DNA of 21,870 nt from CAZPMT01 sp964587655 (GCA_964587655.1 CAZPMT010000092.1:1-21870), one strand, 5' to 3'; positions 1 to 7,297 are shown, counted from the first letter of the stretch. The notes: generated from the letters alone by a model not told the origin. Numbers and translations: made by a program.

Positions 1-100
1 TGGTCTTGACACAGCCGGAAAACTGCCGCAGAAACCGGCCCACGTTTCGGCGCACAGCCATCAAGTCCTCTACTTCGACACTCATGGGCGCGTCCTCCAT
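1..100 (-). CDS. Transposase N-terminus (IS701-like), cut by window edge
   Basis: Reading leftwards from an ATG at 98-100, the minus strand encodes at least 33 codons that are still open at the window edge. The peptide begins MEDAPMSVEVEDLM and continues with VGRFLRQFSGC. A short acidic start followed by a 'hydrophobic-arg-phe-leu-arg-x-phe' helix with a Cys is how IS701-type DDE transposases usually begin. This is recognised from memory of the family and not from an alignment. A second possible start is the Met at 83-85. An AAGG-containing stretch lies about 10 bases upstream of the first ATG. The catalytic domain is outside the window, so family assignment is tentative. Its position immediately before a gene lacking its 5' end supports a mobile-element end here. 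Confidence 0.5.
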   Translation of the reverse strand, partial: MEDAPMSVEVEDLMAVRRNVGRFLRQFSGCVKT

Positions 101-248
101 GCAGCCCAAGGACCTTCGCGGCCAATCTCTTGCCAACACCATGTATTGTGCCATAGGCGAACACAAAACACAACATATAGACGTAAACGGCCTAGCCCGC
201 ATAAACCATTCTATCCAGACACATTATAAATTCGAACCAGATGAAACC
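1..248. mobile_element. Putative right end of an insertion sequence
   Basis: The left-pointing transposase start at 100 implies that the right end of the element lies in the next one to two hundred bases. From memory, IS701-type elements duplicate a 4-bp YTAR target. CTAG occurs at 192-195 and at 249-252. The frame of the following gene is open from 245 onward but blocked by TAA at 227-229 and TGA at 242-244, so a junction at the second CTAG would place the stops in the element and the open frame in the interrupted gene. The other end is not visible, so no terminal inverted repeat can be verified. Confidence 0.3.
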
Positions 249-259
249 CTAGCGTTGTA

Positions 260-2068
260 GTGCTAAGATTCTGCGAGGAAATCGGGTTACCATTTGTCCT
301 GAACAATATTACCATCGCAAAGAGTCAGGCAACCGGTGCCGTCAAGCGAATAGCGAAGTATTCTTCTTATTGGGCGCTGGTTACGATGCTCCGCGTCGGT
401 GATCAGGAGATAATCGATTCTCTCTATGACCGCAAAGCGCTTGCTCACCTTACCTTCGAACAGGTAGATGAACAGGCTATCCAGTTCATTGGATTATTGA
501 ACCGATGCAAACCTTTTATAGAGGATAAGAATCTCTCTTTTGCTCCCAATCTGGCAGTCCGCATAGCCCAGGTGGTTCCAGAAATACTGTCTCGGCTTTG
601 CACGAAGTGTTCCGTCGGAACACTCGACAGGATACTCGACCTTCTGAAGGAACTGTATCAGAACCCAAGGAAATGCAATTACAAAGGAGTAAACAACTTG
701 GTTGCGCGCATTCTGGAGTCTATTCCAGTTCACCACCTGTATAGAAATATCCAAAGGCTTCTAGAGATTCCGGTTGTGGCAGAACAAGATCCACTCACGT
801 CCCGAGAGTATCCTGATCCGTTTGCGTTCTTTAAGATTGGCTCCTTTGGCAAGGCTTCGTCTAGCCGAATCCATTTAGATTCTGTGCTGGTAGATTCCCT
901 CATCCTGATGGCAAAGTCCTGCAATCCCAGTGAGCGAGATCGTGCTTGTCTGCGACTTTTCCATGTCTATGAGGCTGATCTTCTGGACGATACTCAGATT
1001 AATCACTTTGTTGATGCGTTATGGTCGCAATGTGGAGGCGATGGATTTCCTGAACATGTACACCTTTACAGATCTGCTTATCTTAAGGGACTGCATCCCA
1101 TCGAAGTGGACCCCGTCGCCTTGTTTAGGCAGTACGTGAAGAACACATCTTTCCCCATTCATTCAACAAGCGGGAGGCAGGGCATATCTATGACGGGGGG
1201 CGATTGCCCTATATGTGTTGAGATTGTGGGGGCCACAAAGCGCCCACTGTGGGGAGGAGTAATCGAGTGGTCACAGGATGAGATAATTGCGCTCTTTAAC
1301 CGTCTTGTGGCCTGGTGGAATGCTGACAAGGAATATCTCAAACAAAATGAACGCCCGCTGACGTTCGTCTCGATACCAGATGAGTTTCACGCTCGTTTTC
1401 GCCACTTGGTTACCATGATCGCCGACGTGGTGGCCCCTGGGTTGTCCTCCGATACAAATGGGCAATGCAGGGCAACGCTGTCCAGGATGCTCAACGAATT
1501 TGACGAGTACGAAGTGCCGTCTTTGTATGCACGGGCAGCGTGCCTTCACGTGTTTCCCGATGACCGAGACTTGGTTTGTTCAAGAATATGTGATGCCATC
1601 ATAAGCTCATCGGACCATCGGAAGCTCAGTGATGCGATACGAGCCGTGTATGCGGCCTTGCGTACATATGAGAATGTGGATGCCGCACCGGCGGCGACCA
1701 TGCTGCTGGACTCCGTGGGTCAACAAATCAAGTGGCGAAGACAGGTTGCATTAGTGAATTCCTTGAACATGATGGCCGATATCGCTGAGAAAATGCCGCA
1801 ATTGTTGTCTGAGAGCCTTCTGTCGGATGTACTCACCGGGCTTGACCATCTTCGTAAAGAGAGTGACGTGACAGGAGCGGAGCCGGACGCCGACATAGCA
1901 GGCATGCTGGCCAATAGGCAGTTCGCAGCATTCCTGGCCTATACGTTGTTTAGGCATTTTTCTGAGACAGGCAAGGACGTTCCAGGAGTAATCCTCGATT
2001 GGCAAACTATTTGTCGGTCGCCGAATGAGTTTGCAGAAGTGCGCAACCAATGGAGGGAAGACCAATAG
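260..2068 (+). CDS. C-terminal fragment of a large helical-repeat protein (possible SIR2-associated defence protein)
   Basis: This is a 602-codon open frame beginning at a GTG with no ribosome-binding site in front; the frame is open back to about 245. The protein starts abruptly in what looks like the middle of a domain (LRFCEEIGLPFVLNN..., then WALVTMLRVGDQEIIDSLYDR). It is almost wholly helical with recurrent Leu/Ala spacing, like a HEAT/TPR-type solenoid, and has no signal peptide, membrane segment or catalytic motif. The phrases 'IGLPF..NN(V/I)TIAK', 'ALVTMLRxGD' and 'ALWSQ...G' resemble the long helical region behind SIR2-like domains in putative anti-phage proteins. That is a memory-based resemblance and the function is not established. 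GC content is lower than in the downstream genes. The likely history is a 5' truncation by the neighbouring insertion sequence, so it may be a remnant rather than a working gene. Confidence 0.6.
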   Translation: MLRFCEEIGLPFVLNNITIAKSQATGAVKRIAKYSSYWALVTMLRVGDQEIIDSLYDRKALAHLTFEQVDEQAIQFIGLLNRCKPFIEDKNLSFAPNLAVRIAQVVPEILSRLCTKCSVGTLDRILDLLKELYQNPRKCNYKGVNNLVARILESIPVHHLYRNIQRLLEIPVVAEQDPLTSREYPDPFAFFKIGSFGKASSSRIHLDSVLVDSLILMAKSCNPSERDRACLRLFHVYEADLLDDTQINHFVDALWSQCGGDGFPEHVHLYRSAYLKGLHPIEVDPVALFRQYVKNTSFPIHSTSGRQGISMTGGDCPICVEIVGATKRPLWGGVIEWSQDEIIALFNRLVAWWNADKEYLKQNERPLTFVSIPDEFHARFRHLVTMIADVVAPGLSSDTNGQCRATLSRMLNEFDEYEVPSLYARAACLHVFPDDRDLVCSRICDAIISSSDHRKLSDAIRAVYAALRTYENVDAAPAATMLLDSVGQQIKWRRQVALVNSLNMMADIAEKMPQLLSESLLSDVLTGLDHLRKESDVTGAEPDADIAGMLANRQFAAFLAYTLFRHFSETGKDVPGVILDWQTICRSPNEFAEVRNQWREDQ

Positions 2069-2403
2069 AGTGGCCTCTTGTAGTTTTTCTTAACTACCGT
2101 GTGCGGGGATTTCTGTATAGAGCTTGATGTGACTCGGGGAATTCCGCGGACTACGGAATACGTCCGGAACCGCCGAGTAACACCATATTCAATCCCTCCG
2201 GCGAGCCATTCGCGAGCCACCCGGCCGTTCGTGACCAATGGGCGAATCCCGAAGGCAGTAACACAGTGCGCCAATCCCCACCGCCTCACCCGCCATAATC
2301 TACGTATTATGCGTAAAAATCAAAGACTCGCAAATAAAACACCCCTCGTTTCGCAGAATCGCGCCTTGTCTGAAGCCCGTAACCCGAGATCCGAAACCCG
2401 ACC

Positions 2404-2466
2404 CTTTCGCCATTTCCCCTTTTACCCTTTTCGCTCTTTGTCCCTTGTCTTTTGCCCCTTTTCCCG
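2404..2466. repeat. Pyrimidine-rich imperfect tandem repeat
   Basis: About 60 bases of nearly uninterrupted C/T on the plus strand. It reads as loosely repeated 10-11 base units of the form CCCTTTT followed by a few C/G/A bases (for example CCCTTTTACC, CCTTTTCGC, CCCCTTTTCCC). The opposite strand gives only a Lys/Arg/Gly-rich nonsense frame. Confidence 0.5.
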
Positions 2467-2505
2467 CCGACCACCATCCGCAATCCCACGTCCGCCACCC
2501 ACTTA

Positions 2506-2630
2506 CCTAAAGCCCTAAGCCTACAGTCTACAGCCTGACAGTGGAATGTCGTGGGCTATATTATAGAGGGTGTTGAACGGAAGCCCGGAAACCGGAGGCT
2601 GAGGGCTTTAGGTTGAAGGCTGTAGGCTTG
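2506..2630. repeat. Modular inverted phrase repeats
   Basis: CCTAAAGCCCT at 2506-2516 is the exact reverse complement of 2602-2612. AAGCCTACAG at 2517-2526 is the exact reverse complement of 2620-2629. The two blocks keep the same left-to-right order rather than nesting, so they do not form one simple hairpin. They look like rearranged copies of a short word family. Confidence 0.55.
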
Positions 2631-2700
2631 GAGACTCGAAAGGCGCCATACGTCCCGAGGTGAGCCTCACGCCTTTTCATGCGCTTGCGCAACTCGTTGG

Positions 2701-2748
2701 TATTCTGAATTCCGTATTCTGAATTCTGGATTCCCGCCTTCGCGGGAA
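2701..2748. repeat. REP-like element with TTCCCGC/GCGGGAA hairpin
   Basis: Two copies of TATTCTGAATTC (from 2701 and from 2715) lead into a perfect 7-bp stem, TTCCCGC at 2731-2737 and GCGGGAA at 2742-2748, with a 4-base CTTC loop. GGATTCCCGCCTTCGCGGGA is a widely occurring extragenic palindrome type that I recognise from many bacterial genomes. No T-tract follows, so it is not a typical terminator. Confidence 0.65.
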
Positions 2749-3006
2749 GGGCGCCATTCTGGTATTCTTTCACAAGTTCGTAGAAACCGGCTACTGAGAG
2801 CTTGTGAAATAATAGGTTTTCGAGGTTTGTCGTATCAAATCTACACCACAATGGCTTCCAATATTGACCCAGGTTGCACGATCTCGGTCATGGGAGACAT
2901 CTGAGAGCACCCAAATGCTTCTGATAGATCGCCGATCTTCAAAAATTCACAAGCTCTGAGATATCGTGAGTTGGGTTGTCGAGCCATCGGGAGGAATGGG
3001 CAGGAA

Positions 3007-4902
3007 ATGGGATACTTTGACACGTTCCGTAATCCGCCGCGTGAGTACACGATGATACCGTTTTGGTTTCTGAATGATGACCTGACGGATGAGGAGTTGA
3101 AGCGGCAGATTGATGATTTCGAGTCGCACGGGGTGTACGGGTTCATTCCTCATGCCCGGATGGGGTTGTCTCGGGATATCGGGTTCATGTCGGAGGCGTG
3201 GTTGCGGTTTACGAGGGTGTGCGTGGAGTATGCGGCGGGAAAGGGGATGTTTGTCGTCCTGTACGATGAGGGGATGTATCCGAGCGGGTCGTGCGCGGGC
3301 CAGGTGGTGGCGGCGAATCCGCGACACGCGGCGCGGTGCGTCGAGCGGCGCGCTAAGGGAGAGATCGCGGAGGGCGAGGAACTGATCTGGGAGGATGGTG
3401 CTCGTGGAAGCGGCGTCCCCGCCGCTTCACGCGACGGGGACGTCGCGTCCACTGATGAGAAGTGGGCGTATGTCCATTGCCGGTCGATGGGGACGATCCG
3501 CGGCGCTCATTATGGTGAGGACGACGGTGAACCTGGCGCGCCTCCCGCCGGCGATCTTCTTAGTGCGGAAGCCATGGCCAGTTTCCGGCATCTCGTCCTC
3601 GACGGGCACTACGATGCGCTGAAGGAGCATTTCGGCAAGACGATCATCGGCGTTTTCACTGACGAGCCGAGCATACTCGGGCGCGGGGGCAAGAAGAACG
3701 TGAAGCCGTGGACGTGGGGTTTCGCGGACTACTTGCAGAACTCGCTCGGCTACGACTTCCGTCCGCATCTCGCCGCGCTGTGGGACGACGGTTACCCGGA
3801 CGCGGAACGTTTGCGCAGGGATTACTATCGCGCGGTAGGCAAGCGGCTCGAAGAAACGTACTACGCGCCTTACAGCAAGTGGTGCGAGGACCATGGCGTT
3901 GCGTTGACGGGGCATCCTGCCGGACCTGACGACATCGGCCTGCTCAAGTATTTCCAGATCCCCGGACAGGACATTGTCTGGCGGTACATCGAGCCGTACA
4001 AGGACAAGTCCATCGAGGGCGAGCAGTCGACCATGGGCAAGTGCAGCGCTTCGGCACAGCGGCACTACGGGCGCAAACGAAACATGAACGAGTGTTTCGG
4101 CGCGTATGGCTGGGAGTTCACGTACGACGAGATGTTGTACGTCACGAACTGGCTCTTTGCGCGCGGCGTGAACATGATCATGCCGCACGCGTTCTACTAC
4201 TCGCTTCGCGACAAACGGCGCGATGAACGCCCGCCGGACGTCGGTCCCCACAGTCCGTGGTGGAAGGACTACAAGAAGTATGCCGACTACGTGCGGCGGG
4301 TGAGCTGGCTTCTCTCGCAGGGGAGACAGGTCTGTTCGTTCGCCATACTCGGGACGCCCAGCGCGCTACCGTGGCGCGCGGCGCGGGCGATGTTCGAGAC
4401 GCAGCATGATTTCAACTATCTGGACACTGATGCCCTGACGACGCAGTGTGCGATCACGGCCGAGGCGATCACGATCCGCGACATGACGTATCGCGCGCTG
4501 ATCATAGATGGCGCCGAGTTCACGGATCGCGAGGCCATAGAAATCCTGAAACCGCTCAATGACGCGGGGCGCGTAATCGCCTATCGCGATCCGGTGGCGG
4601 GCGTGTCGAAAGTCGCTGCCGACGAGGCGGAACTTGTCCGGTTGCTCGACGTGATCGCCTTTCCGGACGTGACCATCAACCCGCCGAATCCGAACCTCCG
4701 TTACATCCATCTGAAAAACGATGAAGCGGACGTCTATTTTTTCGCGAACGAGGGGAAAGATGATATCGATGTCAAGCTCTATGTAGCGGCGACGCCGCCT
4801 CGGCAATGGTTGGATCCGCAAACCGGCGAAGTTCTCGGCGGAAGCGAACTGGACCACCTCGTTCTGCCGCCCCTGACCTCGCGCGTGCTTACTTGCTCGT
4901 AG
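3007..4902 (+). CDS. Glycoside hydrolase, GH106/alpha-L-rhamnosidase-like
   Basis: A 631-residue protein. I chose ATG 3007 over the upstream TTG at 2971 because GGAGG lies at 2990-2994 and the conserved N-terminus (FRNPPREYTMIPFWFLND) begins right after it. Family features by residue: PFWFLNDDLT (about 18-27); GFIPHARMGL (about 46-55); the strand-end motif LYDEGMYPSG with Asp87 and Glu88; and FTDEPS with acidic residues at 219-220. These fit the (beta/alpha)8-barrel core of GH106-related hydrolases that remove rhamnose or related sugars from plant or algal glycans; the substrate cannot be read from sequence. No signal peptide or lipobox is evident, so a cytoplasmic enzyme is suggested. It is shorter than classic GH106 enzymes and lacks recognisable extra beta-sandwich modules. 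Odd point: residues about 133-149 are encoded by a palindromic repeat (3404-3452). Exact EC activity is uncertain. Confidence 0.75.
   Translation: MGYFDTFRNPPREYTMIPFWFLNDDLTDEELKRQIDDFESHGVYGFIPHARMGLSRDIGFMSEAWLRFTRVCVEYAAGKGMFVVLYDEGMYPSGSCAGQVVAANPRHAARCVERRAKGEIAEGEELIWEDGARGSGVPAASRDGDVASTDEKWAYVHCRSMGTIRGAHYGEDDGEPGAPPAGDLLSAEAMASFRHLVLDGHYDALKEHFGKTIIGVFTDEPSILGRGGKKNVKPWTWGFADYLQNSLGYDFRPHLAALWDDGYPDAERLRRDYYRAVGKRLEETYYAPYSKWCEDHGVALTGHPAGPDDIGLLKYFQIPGQDIVWRYIEPYKDKSIEGEQSTMGKCSASAQRHYGRKRNMNECFGAYGWEFTYDEMLYVTNWLFARGVNMIMPHAFYYSLRDKRRDERPPDVGPHSPWWKDYKKYADYVRRVSWLLSQGRQVCSFAILGTPSALPWRAARAMFETQHDFNYLDTDALTTQCAITAEAITIRDMTYRALIIDGAEFTDREAIEILKPLNDAGRVIAYRDPVAGVSKVAADEAELVRLLDVIAFPDVTINPPNPNLRYIHLKNDEADVYFFANEGKDDIDVKLYVAATPPRQWLDPQTGEVLGGSELDHLVLPPLTSRVLTCS
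3404..3452 (+). repeat. Double-hairpin palindromic element inside a coding sequence
   Basis: Two adjacent perfect hairpins: GAAGCGGCG/CGCCGCTTC with a 4-base loop (3407-3428), and CGCGACG/CGTCGCG with a GGGA loop (3430-3447). The whole 49-base block is also an imperfect palindrome bounded by GTGGA and TCCAC, so the halves are diverged inverted copies of each other. The block stays in frame and encodes a Gly/Ser/Ala/Asp-rich loop in the hydrolase. The core GCGGCGTCCCCGCCGC recurs with one change in the repeat at 14355-14448. Confidence 0.75.
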
Positions 4903-5114
4903 TAGGTGCAGCTCAATCCGAGGAGATCACCACTTGCGTCATTATCCAAACCGTCATTCTTGATTTGTTCTGTCCTGTCGCGTTCCATCGCAGTGGCCCT
5001 ACCCAAACGGCCGCATTTGTGTTATGTTGGAGCAAGAGGAATCCGGTATGAAGAGCGCGTTTGTCACATTGGCCCGGTTTCGTAACCCGCTTGCGTCTGA
5101 GAAAGGGAACGTGC

Positions 5115-6374
5115 GTGGGACACGTCGTGAATCCTGAACGAGAATACCGGCTGTTGCGGCAGCAGATGGATCACAACGTTTCAGGCGTGCCGGAGACGCC
5201 GACGATCTTGAAGATCCTCAAACTGCTGTATTCGCCGGAGGAGGCTGAGCTGGCGCGGCAGCTTCCGACTCGTCCGGTCGCGCTGCCGGAGTTGGCGCGG
5301 CGCGTTGGGATGCCGGAAGACGAGCTCCGCGACAAGATGACGGACCTGGCGCGGCGGGGTCTCGCGCTTGACATTGAGAAGAAAGGCCAGTGCTACTATG
5401 CGTTGCCGCCCGTTCTGGGGGGCATCTTCGAGTTCGTGTTTATGCGTGCGCGCGAAGATTTCCCGATGGAGGAACTCGCGCGGCTCTTCGACGAGTACAT
5501 GAACCGGGAGGAGGCGTTTTCTCTTGCGGCCTATGCGGGCGAGACGCAGTTCGCGCGAGCGTTCGTCCACGAGGAGGCCGCCCTTGAGGACGACCACACG
5601 GAGATTCTCGACTGGGAGCGTGTGAGCAAGATCATCGAGACGGCTTCATGCATCAGCATTGCGCTGTGTCCGTGCCGGCACAAGAACGGGCATCTCGGAA
5701 AGGCGTGCGATGCGCCGCAGCGCACTTGCATCTCGCTGAACGGCGGCGCGGAGATGATGATCCACAGCGGGATCTCCGCGCGAATCGACGCCCGGGAGGC
5801 GCTGCGGATCGTGGATGAGTGCAAAGCGGCGGGGCTGGCGCAATGCGGCGACAACGTCAAACATGGCGTTACGTTTCTCTGCAACTGCTGCGGCTGTTGC
5901 TGCACGATGGTGCAGGCGATACGGACGTTCAACCTGGGTCATGCGATCGTGTCGTCGAACTGGATTGCAGAAGGCGATTCCCGCGAATGCACGGGCTGCG
6001 GGCGGTGCGCCATGGCATGTCCGGCCGCCGCCATTGCGATGCAGGACGGGTCCGGGAGGAAATACGCGCTCCTTGACGAGTCGCTCTGCTTGGGATGCGG
6101 GGTGTGCTCGACGACGTGCAAGTCCGGCGCGATCCGCATGAAGGCGCGGGACCGGCGGGTGTTCACGCCTGAAACGGCCTTCGACAAGACGGTGCGGATG
6201 GCCATCGAGCGCGGGAAACTGGCCGATCTCCTGTTTGAAGACCCGGAACGCCTCAGTCACCGTGCTCTGGGCCGGATTCTTCGCATCTTGGAAAAGACGC
6301 CGCCGTGGAAGGCGGCAATGGCCGTGAAACCGCTGCGATCCACATTCCTGAATGCCATGATGAAGCGGCAATAG
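5115..6374 (+). CDS. Iron-sulfur protein: winged-helix-like N-terminus plus two 4Fe-4S ferredoxin motifs
   Basis: GTG 5115 is preferred because AAAGGGA at 5102-5108 is well spaced. The frame is open up to TTG 5061 but without a binding site there. The product has 419 residues. Residues about 35-110 look like a winged-helix fold (LKILKLLYSPEEAELARQLP... LPELARRVGMPEDELRDKMTDLARRGLA). Two ferredoxin motifs follow: Cys292, 295, 298, 302 and Cys325, 328, 331, 335, which should bind two 4Fe-4S clusters. Before them lie CPC at 185-187 and a cysteine-dense block at 256-263 (C-N-C-C-G-C-C-C), possible ligands for a further metal centre. No signal peptide or membrane helix is seen. Homologues of this layout are usually annotated as 4Fe-4S proteins of unknown role, probably in electron transfer. 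It stands alone and converges on the toxin gene. Confidence 0.8.
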   Translation: MGHVVNPEREYRLLRQQMDHNVSGVPETPTILKILKLLYSPEEAELARQLPTRPVALPELARRVGMPEDELRDKMTDLARRGLALDIEKKGQCYYALPPVLGGIFEFVFMRAREDFPMEELARLFDEYMNREEAFSLAAYAGETQFARAFVHEEAALEDDHTEILDWERVSKIIETASCISIALCPCRHKNGHLGKACDAPQRTCISLNGGAEMMIHSGISARIDAREALRIVDECKAAGLAQCGDNVKHGVTFLCNCCGCCCTMVQAIRTFNLGHAIVSSNWIAEGDSRECTGCGRCAMACPAAAIAMQDGSGRKYALLDESLCLGCGVCSTTCKSGAIRMKARDRRVFTPETAFDKTVRMAIERGKLADLLFEDPERLSHRALGRILRILEKTPPWKAAMAVKPLRSTFLNAMMKRQ

Positions 6375-6394
6375 CGTTCCCGATTTGCGGCGCA

Positions 6395-6817
6395 TCAGGC
6401 CCGATCTAAGAGGGCTATGCCGAGCGAGGCGGCAGCCTTACGCAAGCGTTTGTCGAGTGTCGCCAGAGGCAGGCCGGTGCGCGAGGCCAATTCAAGATAG
6501 GCCGCATCATATGCCGTCAATGAATGTGAACGCCCCATATCCATCCATTCCTTCAAACGTTGGCCGGGATTTTCTTGATCCAGAACTATCGGCAGTTCCA
6601 GAAGGAAACTCACCAGCCGGTTGGAGTCAGCCCGGGTTATGCGCCTTTTCCTTTCGGCGGTCAGGAAGACGTTGCCGATTTCGAGATAGAAAAGGATCGG
6701 GACGACGGCAGACTCGCGAGTCAACCTGTCCAGAACCATCTCCGCATACGGGTTCTGTTCATCTTCGAAGAACCAGGACGCAACCACGGAGCAGTCGGCG
6801 ACAAACCCAGGTTTCAC
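6395..6817 (-). CDS. vapC: PIN-domain ribonuclease toxin, VapC family
   Basis: A 140-residue protein, typical for VapC. The acidic residues that hold the catalytic Mg2+ in PIN domains are in place: Asp8 (VADCSV), Glu46 (FYLEIGNV), Asp104 (TAYDAAYLELA) and Asp122 (LATLDKRL). VapC toxins cut specific RNAs, commonly initiator tRNA or the ribosomal sarcin-ricin loop; the target here cannot be read. The start is a GTG overlapping the antitoxin stop as GTGA (6814-6817), so translation is likely coupled and the pair is one operon. It converges on the iron-sulfur gene with a 20-base gap. Confidence 0.9.
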   Translation of the reverse strand: MKPGFVADCSVVASWFFEDEQNPYAEMVLDRLTRESAVVPILFYLEIGNVFLTAERKRRITRADSNRLVSFLLELPIVLDQENPGQRLKEWMDMGRSHSLTAYDAAYLELASRTGLPLATLDKRLRKAAASLGIALLDRA

Positions 6818-7053
6818 CGCCGGCCCTCCTCGATCAATTGCCTCACCGAGAGTCCCTTGAGCCGGAGGCGCCCTCGATAGTCGCGGATGGCTTCTATCGT
6901 TTCCTTGATCGGACGCAGAGACGGTTCCTTCGCCGGTATGAGCATCGCCACAGGGACTCCATGCTTAGCGATGGTTATACGCTCTCCTTTTTCGACGCGA
7001 TCAAGGAGCGAGGAAAGGTGTGTCTTGGCTTCGTATGCGCCGACGATCTTCAT
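6814..7053 (-). CDS. vapB: Antitoxin, Phd/YefM-type, partner of the VapC toxin
   Basis: A 79-residue protein starting MKIVGAYEAKTHLSSLLDRVEKGERITIAKHG, the classic Phd/YefM fold with the N-terminal DNA-binding half and a C-terminal toxin-wrapping tail (RLKGLSVRQLIEEGRR). I chose the ATG at 7051-7053 over the one at 7063-7065 because GAGGTG sits 5-10 bases before it and the Phd family starts at this MKI/V. It should neutralise the PIN toxin by direct binding and repress its own operon together with the toxin through the palindromes at 7069-7091. Naming follows the toxin partner; the fold is Phd-like and not the AbrB/SpoVT VapB type. Confidence 0.88.
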   Translation of the reverse strand: MKIVGAYEAKTHLSSLLDRVEKGERITIAKHGVPVAMLIPAKEPSLRPIKETIEAIRDYRGRLRLKGLSVRQLIEEGRR

Positions 7054-7068
7054 AAAGCACCTCATAAT

Positions 7069-7091
7069 TAGACTAGTCTGAGACTAGTCTA
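7069..7091. promoter_or_regulatory. Operator: duplicated AGACTAGTCT palindrome
   Basis: The 10-bp perfect palindrome AGACTAGTCT occurs twice, at 7070-7079 and 7081-7090, with one base between. The pair forms a larger perfect 11+1+11 palindrome with arms TAGACTAGTCT and AGACTAGTCTA. It lies 16 bases before the antitoxin start and overlaps the predicted -10 box. This is the expected arrangement for cooperative repression by antitoxin dimers bridged by toxin. Confidence 0.85.
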
Positions 7092-7114
7092 TATCATCGA
7101 GCGGCTGTTGTCAA
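7086..7114 (-). promoter_or_regulatory. Sigma70-like promoter of the toxin-antitoxin operon
   Basis: On the minus strand a perfect -35 TTGACA (7109-7114) is followed by TAGACT (7086-7091) at a 17-base spacing, or by TATAGA (7088-7093) at 15. Both -10 candidates lie inside the operator palindrome, so repressor binding would block polymerase. Confidence 0.65.
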
Positions 7115-7146
7115 GATCGGCGCGTTTGGAACTGGTTTGGGGATCG

Positions 7147-7175
7147 TTGACTTTCCGCCGACGCGCAAGTATGAT
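7147..7175 (+). promoter_or_regulatory. Sigma70-like promoter for the GH4-purC-purF unit
   Basis: TTGACT (7147-7152), a 17-base spacer and TATGAT (7170-7175) are each one base from consensus. Transcription would start near 7182, giving a leader of about 115 bases before the GTG at 7298. I see no recognisable riboswitch or PurR box in that leader. Confidence 0.65.
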
Positions 7176-7297
7176 GACGTTGGTGATGCACCGCCTTTCA
7201 GTGGTGGTCATTACAACATATTGTTTTTGGGCGTGTCCTGCGAGAACTCATCACTCGATAATCGATTCGGTTCAACAAGTGTTGGGAGAAGGTCCCG

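Larger units (their letters stand above)
2069..3006. other. Long non-coding spacer with low-complexity and phrase repeats
   Basis: No open frame here has codon structure or a recognisable product. A 139-codon plus-strand frame (2099-2518) is built from Arg/Pro-rich translation of low-complexity DNA. Contents seen: a small inverted repeat ATTCCG...CGGAAT near 2141-2160; an almost pure pyrimidine tract at about 2401-2466 made of imperfect CCCTTTT units; short words (AAAGCCCT, AAGCCTACAG) that recur in both orientations at 2506-2533 and 2602-2630; and TATTCTGAATTC repeats followed by a REP-like hairpin. I see no clear promoter for the downstream hydrolase. Confidence 0.6.

Noticed and set aside
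2099..2518. 139-codon plus-strand frame in the spacer
   Set aside because: Its Arg/Pro/Ser-rich translation follows the pyrimidine-rich repeat, and it has no ribosome-binding site or recognisable domain.
3427..4251. 274-codon minus-strand frame inside the glycoside hydrolase gene
   Set aside because: It is a mirror frame of a GC-rich coding sequence with no start signals; the plus-strand product has clear family motifs.
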